NCBI RefSeq assembly: GCF_009793335.1
Contig: NZ_WING01000003.1
Span: 868,001-932,000 of the forward strand
Direction: 5' to 3'
DNA from: Actinomadura sp. J1-007
GTDB taxonomy: Bacteria > Actinomycetota > Actinomycetes > Streptosporangiales > Streptosporangiaceae
Length of the DNA stretch: 64,000 nucleotides
Shown: positions 1 through 9,106 of the stretch, piece by piece
How the letters are laid out: each line of letters begins with the position of its first letter
How positions within the stretch are numbered: position 1 is the stretch's first letter
Position numbers and translations under genes: made by a program
The notes under the pieces: model-generated
What the model was told of the DNA's origin: nothing
What the model saw: only the letters and a program-made list of their open reading frames with translations
The model's database searches: none

Positions 1-1483
1 CCAGGCTCATCACCATGCCCTGCATCGGCGCGGTCACGGTCGCGTCGCCCTCGGCCGCGACCGGCGCGTCCGCCCCGTCCGGCTCGCGCGCGGTCCCGGG
101 CGCGGGCGCGTCGAAGTAGAGGCGGCGGTGCGCGCCGTGCAGCAGCTCACCGAGGTGCGCGGCGACGAACGAGGTGTCCCACTCGCCCGCCGCGAAGCCG
201 GGGTGGGCGAGGATGCTCTGCAACAGCGGGATGTTGGTCGGGACGCCCTCCACCTGGAACTCGCCGAGCGCCGCGTACGCCTTGGCGGTGGCGCCCGCGA
301 AGTCGGGGGCGTGCGCGATGACCTTGGCGAGCAGCGAGTCGTAGCGGGGGCTCGCCCGGTAGCCCGCGTAGCCGTACGAGTCGACCCGGACGCCCGGCCC
401 CGACGGCGGCGCGAACGCGGTGAGGGTGCCCGCGCCCGGACGGGGCGTGCCGTCCTCGGCGAGGGTCTCCAGGTTGACGCGCGCCTGCACGGCGAACCCG
501 CGCGGCGGCGGCGTGCGGTCCACGCCGGCGTCCGCGAGCGACGCGCCCCACGCCAGCCGGATCTGCGCCTGGACGAGGTCGATCCCGGTGATCTCCTCGG
601 TGACGGTGTGCTCGACCTGGAGCCGCGGGTTGGCCTCGATGAACCAGAACCCGTCCGCGCCGACGAGGAACTCGAACGTGCCGAGGCCCCCGTACCGGAC
701 CTCGCCCGCGAGCCGGAGCGCGGCCCCGAGCAGCCGGTCGCGCACCGCGTCGTCCAGGGACGGGCTCGGCGCGACCTCGACCAGCTTCTGGTGGCGGCGC
801 TGGACGCCGCAGTCGCGCTCCCACAGGTGGCGCACGTTCCCGTCGCCGTCGCCGACGACCTGGACCTCGATGTGGCGTGCGGAGGCCAGCAGCCTCTCGA
901 CGTACAGGCCGCCGTCGCCGAACGCCTGGAGCGCCTCGGAGCGGCACCGCTCGTACGCCTCGTCCAGCTCGGCGGGGTCGAGGACCGCGCGCATCCCGCG
1001 CCCGCCGCCGCCCGCGAGCGCCTTCAGCATCACCGCGCCGTGCCGGTCCGCGAACGCGCGCGCCTCGTCCAGGCTCGTCGGCCCCGCCGTGCCGGGCATG
1101 ACGGGGACGCCGAGCTCCTCCGCGAGCGCGCGGGCGCGGACCTTGTCGCCGAACAGCTCCAGCACCTCCGGGCGCGGCCCGACGAACACCAGGCCCTCCT
1201 CGGCGCAGCGCCGGGCGAACGCGGCGTTCTCGCTGAGGAAGCCGTAGCCGGGGTGGACGGCGGCGCAGCCGGACGCGCGGGCGGCGGCGATGACGGCCTC
1301 GCCGTCGAGGTAGGCGGGCACGCCCTCGCCGGGCAGCTCGCGGGCCTCGTCGGCGCGCCGGGTGTGCAGCGAGGCCGCGTCGTCGCGGGCGTGCACCGCG
1401 ACGGTCCGCAGGCCGAGCTCGCTCGCGGCGCGGATCACGCGGACGGCGATCTCCCCGCGGTTGGCCACCAGAATGCCGCTCAC
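1..1483 (-). CDS. Acyl-CoA carboxylase biotin carboxylase/BCCP chain (3' end outside window)
   Basis: ATP-dependent carboxylation of enzyme-bound biotin, the first half-reaction of acetyl-/propionyl-CoA-type carboxylases. About 494 codons are visible. The N-terminal fold starts ANRGEIAVRVIRAA (residues about 6-19). The ATP-grasp glycine loop AGGGGRGMR is near 158 and the signature EANPRLQVEHTVTEE near 280. The frame leaves the window inside a biotinyl domain (APMQGMVMSL), before the biotinylated lysine. The GTG start at 1483 follows a GGGAGG ribosome-binding site. The APMQG form is often seen in long chains that also carry a carboxyltransferase, so a fused BC-BCCP-CT enzyme is possible; the sequence beyond position 1 would decide. 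A strong promoter with an overlapping palindrome lies at 1503-1553. Confidence 0.93.
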   Translation of the reverse strand, partial: MSGILVANRGEIAVRVIRAASELGLRTVAVHARDDAASLHTRRADEARELPGEGVPAYLDGEAVIAAARASGCAAVHPGYGFLSENAAFARRCAEEGLVFVGPRPEVLELFGDKVRARALAEELGVPVMPGTAGPTSLDEARAFADRHGAVMLKALAGGGGRGMRAVLDPAELDEAYERCRSEALQAFGDGGLYVERLLASARHIEVQVVGDGDGNVRHLWERDCGVQRRHQKLVEVAPSPSLDDAVRDRLLGAALRLAGEVRYGGLGTFEFLVGADGFWFIEANPRLQVEHTVTEEITGIDLVQAQIRLAWGASLADAGVDRTPPPRGFAVQARVNLETLAEDGTPRPGAGTLTAFAPPSGPGVRVDSYGYAGYRASPRYDSLLAKVIAHAPDFAGATAKAYAALGEFQVEGVPTNIPLLQSILAHPGFAAGEWDTSFVAAHLGELLHGAHRRLYFDAPAPGTAREPDGADAPVAAEGDATVTAPMQGMVMSL

Positions 1484-1502
1484 CAAGCCTCCCACCTGCG
1501 CA

Positions 1503-1553
1503 TTGACACTGACGTCAACGTCATCATCCTAACGTGTGGCCGCTTTCCGTCAA
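1503..1553 (-). promoter_or_regulatory. Promoter and palindromic operator of the carboxylase gene
   Basis: On the minus strand a -35 TTGACG (1553-1548) and a -10 TAGGAT (1531-1526) are 16 bp apart. Just downstream, over the expected start site, lies the perfect inverted repeat TGACGT-CA-ACGTCA (1510-1523), interlocked with TTGAC-N6-GTCAA (1503-1518). This resembles LiuR/MerR-type operators of branched-chain and fatty acyl-CoA catabolic genes. The regulator is not in the window; its identity is inference. Confidence 0.6.
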
Positions 1554-1629
1554 CGCCGGACGCACCGCCCCCTCCCGGCCGATACTGGGCGAGACCGTTC
1601 CGCCCGCATCACCGATGCCGGGAGAGCAG

Positions 1630-3301
1630 ATGAGAACGCACCTCGCCGCCGTCGCCGCAGTCGCCGCCCTGGGCGGAGCGCTCACCGGCTACCTGGCCGC
1701 CCCCTCGCCCGGCGGCGCCGACGCGCGCCGGGCCGCGTCCTCGCTCGCCGCCGGCCCCCGGCACCTGGCGCTGAACATGCCCGCCGGCGACCGGGCCAAG
1801 GCGGCGGGCCTCGGCTACGACCTGTTCGACGTCGATCCCGACGAGGACGAGATCGCGTCGCTGCCGAAGGGCGCCAAGGCGATGCTGTGGGTCGGCAACA
1901 CCACCTGCGGCGACTTCGAGATCGCCGACACCGGCGCGTTCGCCGAGACCGTCGAGCGCCTGGCGGACGACCCGCGCGTGTACGGCTGGTACCTGTCCGA
2001 CGAGCCGAACCCCAAGGAGTGCCCGGGGATCGCCGCCAAGATCCGTGAGCGGGCCGACATCGTCCACGAGCGCGCGCCCGGGCAGAAGGCGTTCGCGTCG
2101 CTGACCGACTGGGAGATGTCGCCGCTCCGGCCGTCCGAGACGCACCTGGACCTGATCGGGGTCGACCCGTACCCGTGCCGCGTGGACGGCGACGGCTGCG
2201 ACCTCGGGGTCATCGACCGGATGGTGCGGCAGGCCGACGCCGCCGGGTTCCCCCGCCGCATGATCGTCCCGGTGTTCCAGACGTTCGGGCAGACCTGCGC
2301 GGACGGCGAGAAGACCTGGCGGATGCCGAGACCGGCGCAGCTCCGGGCCATGCTCGACCGCTGGGACCGTCACGCCCCGTCCCCGGCGTTCGACGTCTCC
2401 TACTCCTGGGCCGCCAGGACGCGTGGGCCTGCCCCGCCCTCGCCGACCACCCCGAACTGCAAGCCGTCATGAAGGCCCACAACACCCGCCGGCGCGGCCC
2501 CGCCCCGGCCTCTCCGCCGACGCGCGGGCCAGGCGGCGGCCCGAGCCGTTCGCCGGGCGGGGGAACGAGCGGCTGGGGACGGCCCGTCGTCTCCGAGGAC
2601 TTCGACGGGACCGAGGTCGACACGAGCAAGTGGCTCGTGTACGACTCCCCCGCGGCCAAGGTCAACCCCCGCACCGCCAAGGCGACCACCGTCAAGGACG
2701 GCATGCTGCACCTGACCGGCGGCCTCTACGACGGCAAGGACCTCTCCGGCGGCATCGCGTCCCACCTCAACCAGCGCTACGGACGCTGGGAGGTCCGGAT
2801 GCGCGCCGACGCCGGCACGGGCTACTCCGCCGTCGCGCTCCTCTGGCCCGAGCACTTCGGCCGGCCCGAGAAAGCCGAGATCAACTTCGCCGAGGTCATC
2901 GACCCCACCCGCAAGTCCACCGGCCTGTTCGTCCACCAGGGCGAGAACGACGCCCAAGCGCAGCGGACCGTCAAGGTCGATTTCACCCGCTGGCACACCG
3001 TCGCCCTGGACTGGCGTCCGGAAAAGCTCGTCTTCTGGATCGACGGCCGCAAGGTGTGGACCTACACCGGCCCCCTCCTTCCCAAGCAGACCAAGATGGG
3101 CCTCGCCCTCCAGAACGACCAGGTCTGCGACCGCGGCAAGGGTTTCTGCCGCACCCGCGACACGCCCAAGTGGGTCACCATGAACGTCGACTGGGTCCGC
3201 GTCTACGGCCTCCCCGGCGACTCCCCGCCCAGCAGCGAACCCCGCTCCCCCTCCCCCACCCCACCGCCTCGCCCACCTCCTGCCCCGTTCCGACCTCCTA
3301 G
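1630..3301 (+). CDS. Secreted two-domain glycosidase: TIM-barrel-like domain plus GH16-like domain (2 frameshifts)
   Basis: Predicted exported carbohydrate-active protein of about 557 aa after repair. Residues 1-35 are a signal peptide (hydrophobic, Ala-rich). Residues 40-280 look like a barrel glycosidase with the loop YLSDEPN (D124, E125). A Pro/Gly-rich linker leads to a GH16-like domain from about 315 (EDFDGTEVDTSKW). The GH16 motif expected as ExDxxE reads EINFAE (E417, N419, E422): both glutamates are kept and the central Asp is Asn. The tail is Pro/Ser/Thr-rich. A one-base loss in TCCTGGGCC near 2407 separates the domains; a second in the C-run near 3265 hides the stop at 3299-3301. 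The start at 1630 follows GGGAGAGCAG. The substrate is unknown; beta-glucan is a family-level guess. Confidence 0.72.
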
Positions 3302-3317
3302 ACGTCCTAGACGTCGT

Positions 3318-4919
3318 TCAGGACAGGGTGACGAGGTCGGCGTAGCCGGGGTTCCAGAGGTCCTCGACGGCGTCGGGCAGGAGCAGGACGCGGTCGGGGC
3401 GCAGGGCCTCGATCGCGCTCTCGTCGTGGGTGACCATGACGACCGCGCCCCGGTAGGCGTCCACCGCCGCGAGGACCTCCTCGCGCGACTCCGGGTCGAG
3501 GTTGTTGGTCGGCTCGTCCAGGAGCAGGACGTTCGCGCGGGACGCGACCAGCCCGGCGAGGGCGAGCCGCGTCTTCTCGCCCCCGGACAGGACGGCGGCG
3601 GGCTTGTCGGCGTCGTCCCCGGTGAACAGGAACGAGCCGAGGATGTGCCGGGCCTCGGCGTCCGCCAGGCCGGGCGCGGCGGCGGCGAGGTTCTGCCGGA
3701 CGGTCCGCTCCGGGTCGAGGGTGTCGTGCTCCTGCGCGAAGTAGCCGAGGCGCAGGCCGTGCCCGCGGACGACGCGCCCGGAGTCGGGCGCCTCCCGTCC
3801 GGCGAGGATCTTCAGCAGCGTGGTCTTGCCCGCGCCGTTCAGCCCGAGGACGGCGAGCCGGCTCCCCCGGTCCACGGCGAGGTCCACGCCGGTCAGGACG
3901 GGCAGCGGCCCGTACGCCTTGGCGAGGCTGACCGCGCCGAGCGGCGTGCGCCCGCAGGGGGCTGGCTCGGGCAGCCGGATGCGGGCGACCTTCCCGGCGC
4001 GGCGGACGGGTTCGAGGCCCGCGAGCATCCGGTCGGCGCGGCGGGCCATGTCCTTGGCGCGCACGGCGGTCGCGGAGCGGGCGCGCATCTTGTCGGCCTG
4101 CGCGTGCAGCGCGGCGGCCTTGCGCTCGGCGGCGGCGCGCAGCCTGGCCCGCCGCCGCTCGTCGGCGTCGCGGTCGGCGAGGTACGTCGCCCAGCCGGTG
4201 TTGTGGACCTCCAGCGCGGCGCGCGCCGGGTCGAGGTGCCAGACGCGGTTGACGACGGCGTCGAGCAGGCCGGTGTCGTGGCTGATCAGCACGAGCCCTC
4301 CGGCGTGGGACGCCAGGAACCCGCGCAGCCACGCGACCGAGTCGGCGTCCAAGTGGTTGGTGGGCTCGTCGAGCAGCAGGACGCCGCGCTCGCCGAACAG
4401 GACGCGGGCCAGCTCGACCCGCCGCCGCTGCCCGCCGGACAGGTCGCCGACCGGCCGCGCCATGGCGCGGTCCGGCAGGCCGAGCCCGGCGGCGATGCGG
4501 GCGGCCTCGGCCTCCGCGCCGTACCCTCCGGCGGCCTGGAAGGCGGCCTCCGCGCGGGCGTAGCGGCGCATCGCGCGGTCCTGGGCGGACGGGCCGCGCG
4601 CCTCGGCCATCTCGGTCTCGGCGGCCCGCAGCGAACGGACCGCCTCGTCCAGGCCGCGGGCGGACAGGATGCGCCCGGTGACGGTGGCGGCGGGATCGGC
4701 GGCGGCCGGGTCCTGCGGCAGGTAGCCGACGGGGCCGGTGCGGGTGACCGTCCCCGCGGAGGGACGGGCGAGGCCGGCGAGGACGGTGAGCAGGGTCGTC
4801 TTGCCGGCGCCGTTGCGGCCGACGAGGCCGACGCGGTCGCCGGGGCCGACATGGGCGGTGGCGCCCGAGAGCAGGAGGCGGGCGCCGGCGCGCACGTCGG
4901 CGCCGCGAAGGGTGATCAT
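3318..4919 (-). CDS. ABC-F family ATPase (ribosome-associated type)
   Basis: Soluble protein of 533 aa with two ABC ATPase domains and no membrane segments, the ABC-F layout. The first Walker A is GRNGAGKT (34-41), with signature LSGGQRRRVELARVL and Walker B LLLDEPTNHLD. The second domain has GLNGAGKTT, LSGGEKTRLALAG and LLLDEPTNNLD. A charged Arg/Ala-rich linker of about 80 residues lies between them, where ABC-F proteins reach into the ribosomal E site. The family includes translation factors (EttA-like) and antibiotic-protection proteins; the sequence alone does not choose. The gene ends 17 nt from the facing glycosidase stop. A 9-bp inverted repeat precedes its start. Confidence 0.9.
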   Translation of the reverse strand: MITLRGADVRAGARLLLSGATAHVGPGDRVGLVGRNGAGKTTLLTVLAGLARPSAGTVTRTGPVGYLPQDPAAADPAATVTGRILSARGLDEAVRSLRAAETEMAEARGPSAQDRAMRRYARAEAAFQAAGGYGAEAEAARIAAGLGLPDRAMARPVGDLSGGQRRRVELARVLFGERGVLLLDEPTNHLDADSVAWLRGFLASHAGGLVLISHDTGLLDAVVNRVWHLDPARAALEVHNTGWATYLADRDADERRRARLRAAAERKAAALHAQADKMRARSATAVRAKDMARRADRMLAGLEPVRRAGKVARIRLPEPAPCGRTPLGAVSLAKAYGPLPVLTGVDLAVDRGSRLAVLGLNGAGKTTLLKILAGREAPDSGRVVRGHGLRLGYFAQEHDTLDPERTVRQNLAAAAPGLADAEARHILGSFLFTGDDADKPAAVLSGGEKTRLALAGLVASRANVLLLDEPTNNLDPESREEVLAAVDAYRGAVVMVTHDESAIEALRPDRVLLLPDAVEDLWNPGYADLVTLS

Positions 4920-4940
4920 TGGGTGACGCTCCGGATCGGT

Positions 4941-4976
4941 TCAGGACACACGTGTGGCGTGGAGGCGGTGTCCTGA
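4941..4976 (-). promoter_or_regulatory. Inverted repeat upstream of the ABC-F gene
   Basis: TCAGGACAC (4941-4949) and GTGTCCTGA (4968-4976) are perfect 9-bp arms with an 18-base spacer, 22 bp upstream of the ABC-F ATG at 4919. In the transcript this could fold as a leader stem-loop; on DNA it could be a dimeric operator. No regulator is adjacent. Confidence 0.4.
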
Positions 4977-5091
4977 GCTAGGAGATCCGGGGCGTGGACA
5001 TGCGGCCAGTGTACGTCACGAGGTGATCATCGAGCGGTCAAGGTTCGGCGGGCGGGGGCGGCGGGGCCCGGGCGCGGGCATCCGCACTGCG

Positions 5092-6675
5092 ATGGACCAG
5101 TTCGTGCTGCTGCTGTTCCTCCTGCTCGGCGCCGTGCTGACGGTGCCGCTCGGGGACCGGCTCGGGCTGCCCTCGCCGGTGCTGATGACCCTGATCGGGA
5201 TCGTGCTGGCGCTGCTGCCGTTCGTCCCGAACGTGCGGATCGAGCCCGAGCTGATCCTGCCGCTCGTCCTGCCGCCGCTGCTGTACGCGGCGGTGAAGCG
5301 CACGTCGTGGCGGCAGTTCGCGGCGAACTGGCAGCCGATCGTGCTGCTCGCGGTCGCCCTGGTGTTCGTGACGACCGCGGTGGTGGCCGCCGCCGCGCAG
5401 GCGCTCGTGCCGGGCCTGCCGGTCGCCGCCGCCGTCGCGCTCGGCGCGCTGATCGCCCCGCCCGACCCGGTGGCGGCGACGGCGGTCGCGGGGCCGCTCG
5501 GGCTGCCCCGGCGGCTGGTGTCGATCCTGGAGGGCGAGGGCCTGTTCAACGACGTCACGGCGATCGTGCTGTACCACGTGGCCATCGCGGCGGCCGTGAC
5601 GGGCGCGTTCTCCTGGCCGGAGGGGCTCGGCCGGCTGGTGCTGTCGGCGGTGGTGGCGGTCGCGGCGGGGCTCGCGATCGGCTGGGCGGGCGGACGGCTG
5701 ATGGGCCTGCTCGGCGACGCGAACACCCGGACGGGCCTGTCGCTGATCCTGCCGTTCGCGAGCTACGCGCTGGCGGAGGAGTTCGCCGGGTCGGGCGTGC
5801 TCGCGGTCCTGACGACCGCGCTGTACCTGTCGGAGGTGGACGCCGACGCCGACGACGTGCTCGGCCGCCTCGCCGGGAGCAGCTTCTGGGACGTCGTCGA
5901 CACCCTGGTCACCGGCGTCGCGTTCGGGCTGATCGGGCTGGAGCTGCACAACCTGTTCGGCGAGGCCGGGGGCGACCGGGGCGACCTGCTGGTCTGGGGC
6001 GCGGCGATCACCGGCGTCGTCCTCGCCGTACGGCTCGCGTGGCTGATGCCCGCCGCGTGGGCGGCCCGGCGGGCGCGCCGCGCGATGGACGCCGACGCCG
6101 ACCTGCCCGCGACGTGGCGGGAGACCATCGTGATGTGGTGGGCCGGGATGCGCGGCGTGGCGTCCATCGCGCTCGCCCTCGCGATCCCGCTGCGGACGGA
6201 CGACGGGCCGTTCCCCGCCCGCGACGCCATCGTGTTCATCGCGTTCTCCGTCGTGCTCGCGACGCTCGTGCTCCAGGGGCTGACGCTGCCGTGGCTGGTG
6301 CGGCGGCTCGGCGTGCGGGCCGACACCGCCGCCGAACGGGCCCTGGAGCGCGACCTGGCCCTGCGCGCGGCGGGCGCCGCCCGCGACCGGCTGCGCGAGA
6401 TCGCCGGCGAGGGCGTGCTGCCCGACGAGATGCTGGACGTCCTGAACAGGCAGGTGCAGGCGCTCGGCGCCCGCGCGAGCCCGGAGCTGGCCGACGAGGA
6501 GCGCCGCCGCGCCGTCGAGCAGAGGTCGGAGCAGATCCGGACGTTCCGGCGCGTGCAGTCGGAGATGATGTCGGCCGCGCGGCGCGCCGTCCTGTCGGCG
6601 CGCAACGAGCCGGGCGTCGATCCCGAGGTCGTGGACCGGCTGCTCTACCAGCTCGACGTCCGCAGCCTGCACTGA
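5092..6675 (+). CDS. CPA1-family Na+/H+ antiporter
   Basis: Integral membrane monovalent cation/proton antiporter, 527 aa. The ATG at 5092 opens directly into the first membrane helix (MDQFVLLLFLLLGAVLTVPL); about 12 hydrophobic segments follow. The ion-site motif ALIAPPDPVAATAV carries the conserved Asp, and the next conserved helix reads EGEGLFNDVTAIVLY. After residue about 410 the chain is a hydrophilic, Arg/Glu-rich helical cytoplasmic tail of about 115 residues, as in NhaP/YjcE-type antiporters. Upstream in-frame codons to 4954 have no membrane character, so the shorter start is preferred, although its ribosome-binding site is weak. It appears to be monocistronic. Confidence 0.88.
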   Translation: MDQFVLLLFLLLGAVLTVPLGDRLGLPSPVLMTLIGIVLALLPFVPNVRIEPELILPLVLPPLLYAAVKRTSWRQFAANWQPIVLLAVALVFVTTAVVAAAAQALVPGLPVAAAVALGALIAPPDPVAATAVAGPLGLPRRLVSILEGEGLFNDVTAIVLYHVAIAAAVTGAFSWPEGLGRLVLSAVVAVAAGLAIGWAGGRLMGLLGDANTRTGLSLILPFASYALAEEFAGSGVLAVLTTALYLSEVDADADDVLGRLAGSSFWDVVDTLVTGVAFGLIGLELHNLFGEAGGDRGDLLVWGAAITGVVLAVRLAWLMPAAWAARRARRAMDADADLPATWRETIVMWWAGMRGVASIALALAIPLRTDDGPFPARDAIVFIAFSVVLATLVLQGLTLPWLVRRLGVRADTAAERALERDLALRAAGAARDRLREIAGEGVLPDEMLDVLNRQVQALGARASPELADEERRRAVEQRSEQIRTFRRVQSEMMSAARRAVLSARNEPGVDPEVVDRLLYQLDVRSLH

Positions 6676-6705
6676 CCGCGCGGCGGGCCGGGCGGACGGG
6701 GCGCG

Positions 6706-7874
6706 TCAGGCGCCGACCTCCCTCAGGGACGCCGCGTCGGCCGTCGCGGCGGGCGCGGGCGGGCGCATCGCCCCGGCGAGCACGGTCATCAGCGCCACGA
6801 CGCAGGTGATGACCGCGAACGCGACCGGGTAGGACGTGGCGCCCGCGACCCAGCCGGTGACGGCGGGCGCGATCAGCGCGGACATGTACGTGATCGTCGC
6901 GACGCCCGCGACGCCCTCGCCCGGTGTCGTCCCCCGGTTGCCCGCCGCGGCGAAGACCAGCGGCACGACCGCCGCGACGCCGAGCCCGATCAGCGCGAAC
7001 CCGGCCGTGCACAGCACGGGCGTCCGGGACGCGACGACGACCGCGCCGCCGAGCACGGCCGCGACTCCCCCGCCCGGACGACCGCGACGGGCCCGAACCG
7101 GCGCACGAGCAGGTCGCCCGCGAGGCGCGCGGACGCCATGCACAGCATGAAGACGGTGTAGGTCGCGGCGGCGAGGCCCGGTCCTGCGCCCGCGACGTCG
7201 GTGACGTAGACGGCGGCCCAGTCCGCGCTGGACCCCTCGGCGAACGTCCCGGCGAACCCGACCAGGCCGACCAGCAGGATCGAGCGGGGCGGCAGCGCGT
7301 AGCGGCGCGGGGCGGCCGCGCCCGGCGCGGGCGGCTCGGCCCACAGGCCGCGCCCGGCGAGCGCGCCGAGGCCGAGCAGGACGAGCGCGGCCCCGCCGAG
7401 GTGGAGCCGGGCGTCCACGCCGTTGTGCGCGGCGAGCACGCCGACGCCCCCGGCCGCGAGGCTGCCGAGGCACCACATCCCGTGCAGCCCGGACATGATC
7501 GACCGGCCGAGGCGCCGTTCGAGCGAGACGGCGTGCCCGTTCATCACCACGTCGCACATCCCGGCCGTCGCCCCGTACAGCACGAACGCGCCGAACAGCG
7601 CGACCTGCACGGGCGCGAGGGCGGGCAGCGCGAGGCCCGCGCACCACAGGGCGAGGAGCAGGCGCACGGCGGTCCGCGCGCCGATCCGGTAGGCGAGGCG
7701 GCTCGCCATCGGCATCCCGACGAACGATCCGATCGGCGCGCAGAGCAGGGCGAAGCCGAGCATGCCGGGGGTGAGGCCGAGGTGGTCCTGGATCCAGGGC
7801 AGGCGCGTCGCGAGGCTGCCGCTGACGGCCCCGTGGACGGCGAACACGATCGCTATGGCGCGGTGGTGGTGCAT
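6706..7874 (-). CDS. MFS transporter (1 frameshift)
   Basis: Major facilitator superfamily permease, about 389 aa after repair, with roughly 12 hydrophobic segments. The first half (AVHGAVSGSLATRLPWIQDHLG) and the motif between TM2 and TM3 (GMPMASRLAYRIG) fit the 'inner membrane protein YbjJ-like' MFS group. Near 7070 one G is missing in the coding strand (GCGGGGGAGTC), so the last third (VAAVLGGAVVV to the stop at 6706) is in another frame. ATG 7874 is taken; a TTG at 7883 is closer to the GGAAG sequence. It is divergent from the ROK repressor at 7939 with two operator-like palindromes between, so ROK control of this exporter or sugar permease is likely. Confidence 0.82.
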
Positions 7875-7888
7875 GCCGAGCAAATTAA

Positions 7889-7932
7889 CAGGAAGGCTTC
7901 CTGATGAAAAGAGATATCAGGCAGGGTTCCTG
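7889..7932. promoter_or_regulatory. Two operator-like palindromes between MFS and ROK genes
   Basis: CAGGAAGGCTTCCTG (7889-7903) is a perfect palindrome around one central base. CAGGCAGGGTTCCTG (7918-7932) is a degenerate copy whose centre is 29 bp away, close to three helical turns. Both lie in the 64-bp divergent intergenic region between MFS (start 7874) and ROK (start 7939) and must overlap the promoters of both. Confidence 0.65.
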
Positions 7933-7938
7933 ACTAAT

Positions 7939-9022
7939 ATGGGCCGGGTGCAGACCGCGACCCCCGCGATGGCGCGGGCGATCAACGACCGCCTGGCCCT
8001 CGACCTGCTGCTGGAGCAGGGCCCGCTGACCGCGCCGCAGCTGCGCGCGCTCACCGGCCTGTCCCGCCCACGGTGTCCGACCTCGTCGAACGGCTCCGCG
8101 ACGGCGGCCTGATCGAGGTGACCGGCGAGCGCGGCAGCGACCGCCGCGGCCCGAACGCCCGCCTGTACGGCATCGTCGCGGGCCGCGCCCACGTCGCCGG
8201 GGTCGACCTGCGCCGCGACGCCGTCCAGGTCACGGTCGCCGACATCACCGGCACGGTCGTCGGCTCCGCCCGCCGCCCCCTCCCCGGCGCGGGCGGTTCC
8301 GCCGGGTCCCGGCCGTCCGCCGGGGGCGGTCTGCCGGCGTTCCTCGCCGACACGGTCAGCGAGGCCGCGGGCGCGCATACGCCGCACACGGTCGTGATCG
8401 GCGCGCCGGGCCTCGTCGCGCCGTCCACCGGCGAGCTGGCCGCCGACAACGCCGTTCCCGGCTGGCATCCGGGGCTGCGCGAGGACGTCGCGCGGCGGCT
8501 CGGCGTCCCGGTCGTCCTGGAGAACGAGGTCAACCTCGCCGCGATCGCCGAGCACCGCACCGGGACGGCGGCGGGCCGCGACGACTTCGCGCTGCTGTGG
8601 CTCGACAACGGCATCGGCGGCGCCGTCGTGCTCGGCGGGCGGCTGCGGCGCGGCGCGTCCGGGGGCGCGGGCGAGGTCGGCCTGCTCAGCGTGGACGGCA
8701 CGACGATCTGCGACCTGCTGCTGCCCGAGGCGCTCGGCGGCCGTTCCCCGGACGAGGCCGCGCGGCGCGTCGCGCAGGCCGCGTTCCTGCTCGTCGCCGT
8801 CCTCGATCCCGGCCTGGTCGTGCTCGCCGGCTCGACGGCCCGCGCGGGCGGCGACGACCTGGCCGTACGGGTCGCCGAGCAGCTCCAAGCCCTGTCCCCG
8901 CGCCGACCGAGGTCCGCGCGAGCACCGTGGACGGCAACGCGATCCTCCAGGGCGCCGTGCTGACCGCGCTCGACGGCGCACGCGACGCGGTCTTCGGCCA
9001 CCCGGTCGCCGCGCCCGGCTGA
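7939..9022 (+). CDS. ROK-family transcriptional repressor (2 frameshifts)
   Basis: DNA-binding regulator of about 361 aa after repair. The N-terminal winged helix-turn-helix (residues 10-75; LTAPQLRALTGLSRPTVSDL spans the first shift) is followed by a ROK/sugar-kinase-like domain: DLRRDAVQVTVADITG, VVIGAPGLV, ENEVNLAAIAEH and LDNGIGGAVVLGG. The cysteine zinc motif of many ROK proteins (CxCGxxGCxE) is not seen; the corresponding part reads GEVGLLSVDGTTICDLL. One C is missing near 8068 (CGCCCACGG) and one near 8898 (TCCCCGCG). The ROK ligand is usually a sugar or sugar phosphate; here it is unknown. The gene is divergent from the MFS permease, which is its probable target. Confidence 0.8.
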
Positions 9023-9106
9023 CCCCGGCGGCCCGGCGGCCGGTCCCGATTCGGGGTCGATGCCCGGTTTCTGGGATCCTGCTGGTCACGCGGACGAGGG
9101 GATGAG

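Noticed and set aside
2175..4976. One 933-codon frame joining the GH16 domain to sequence past 3301
   Set aside because: The part after 3301 is antisense to the ABC-F gene; the real stop is regained by one base in the Pro-rich tail.
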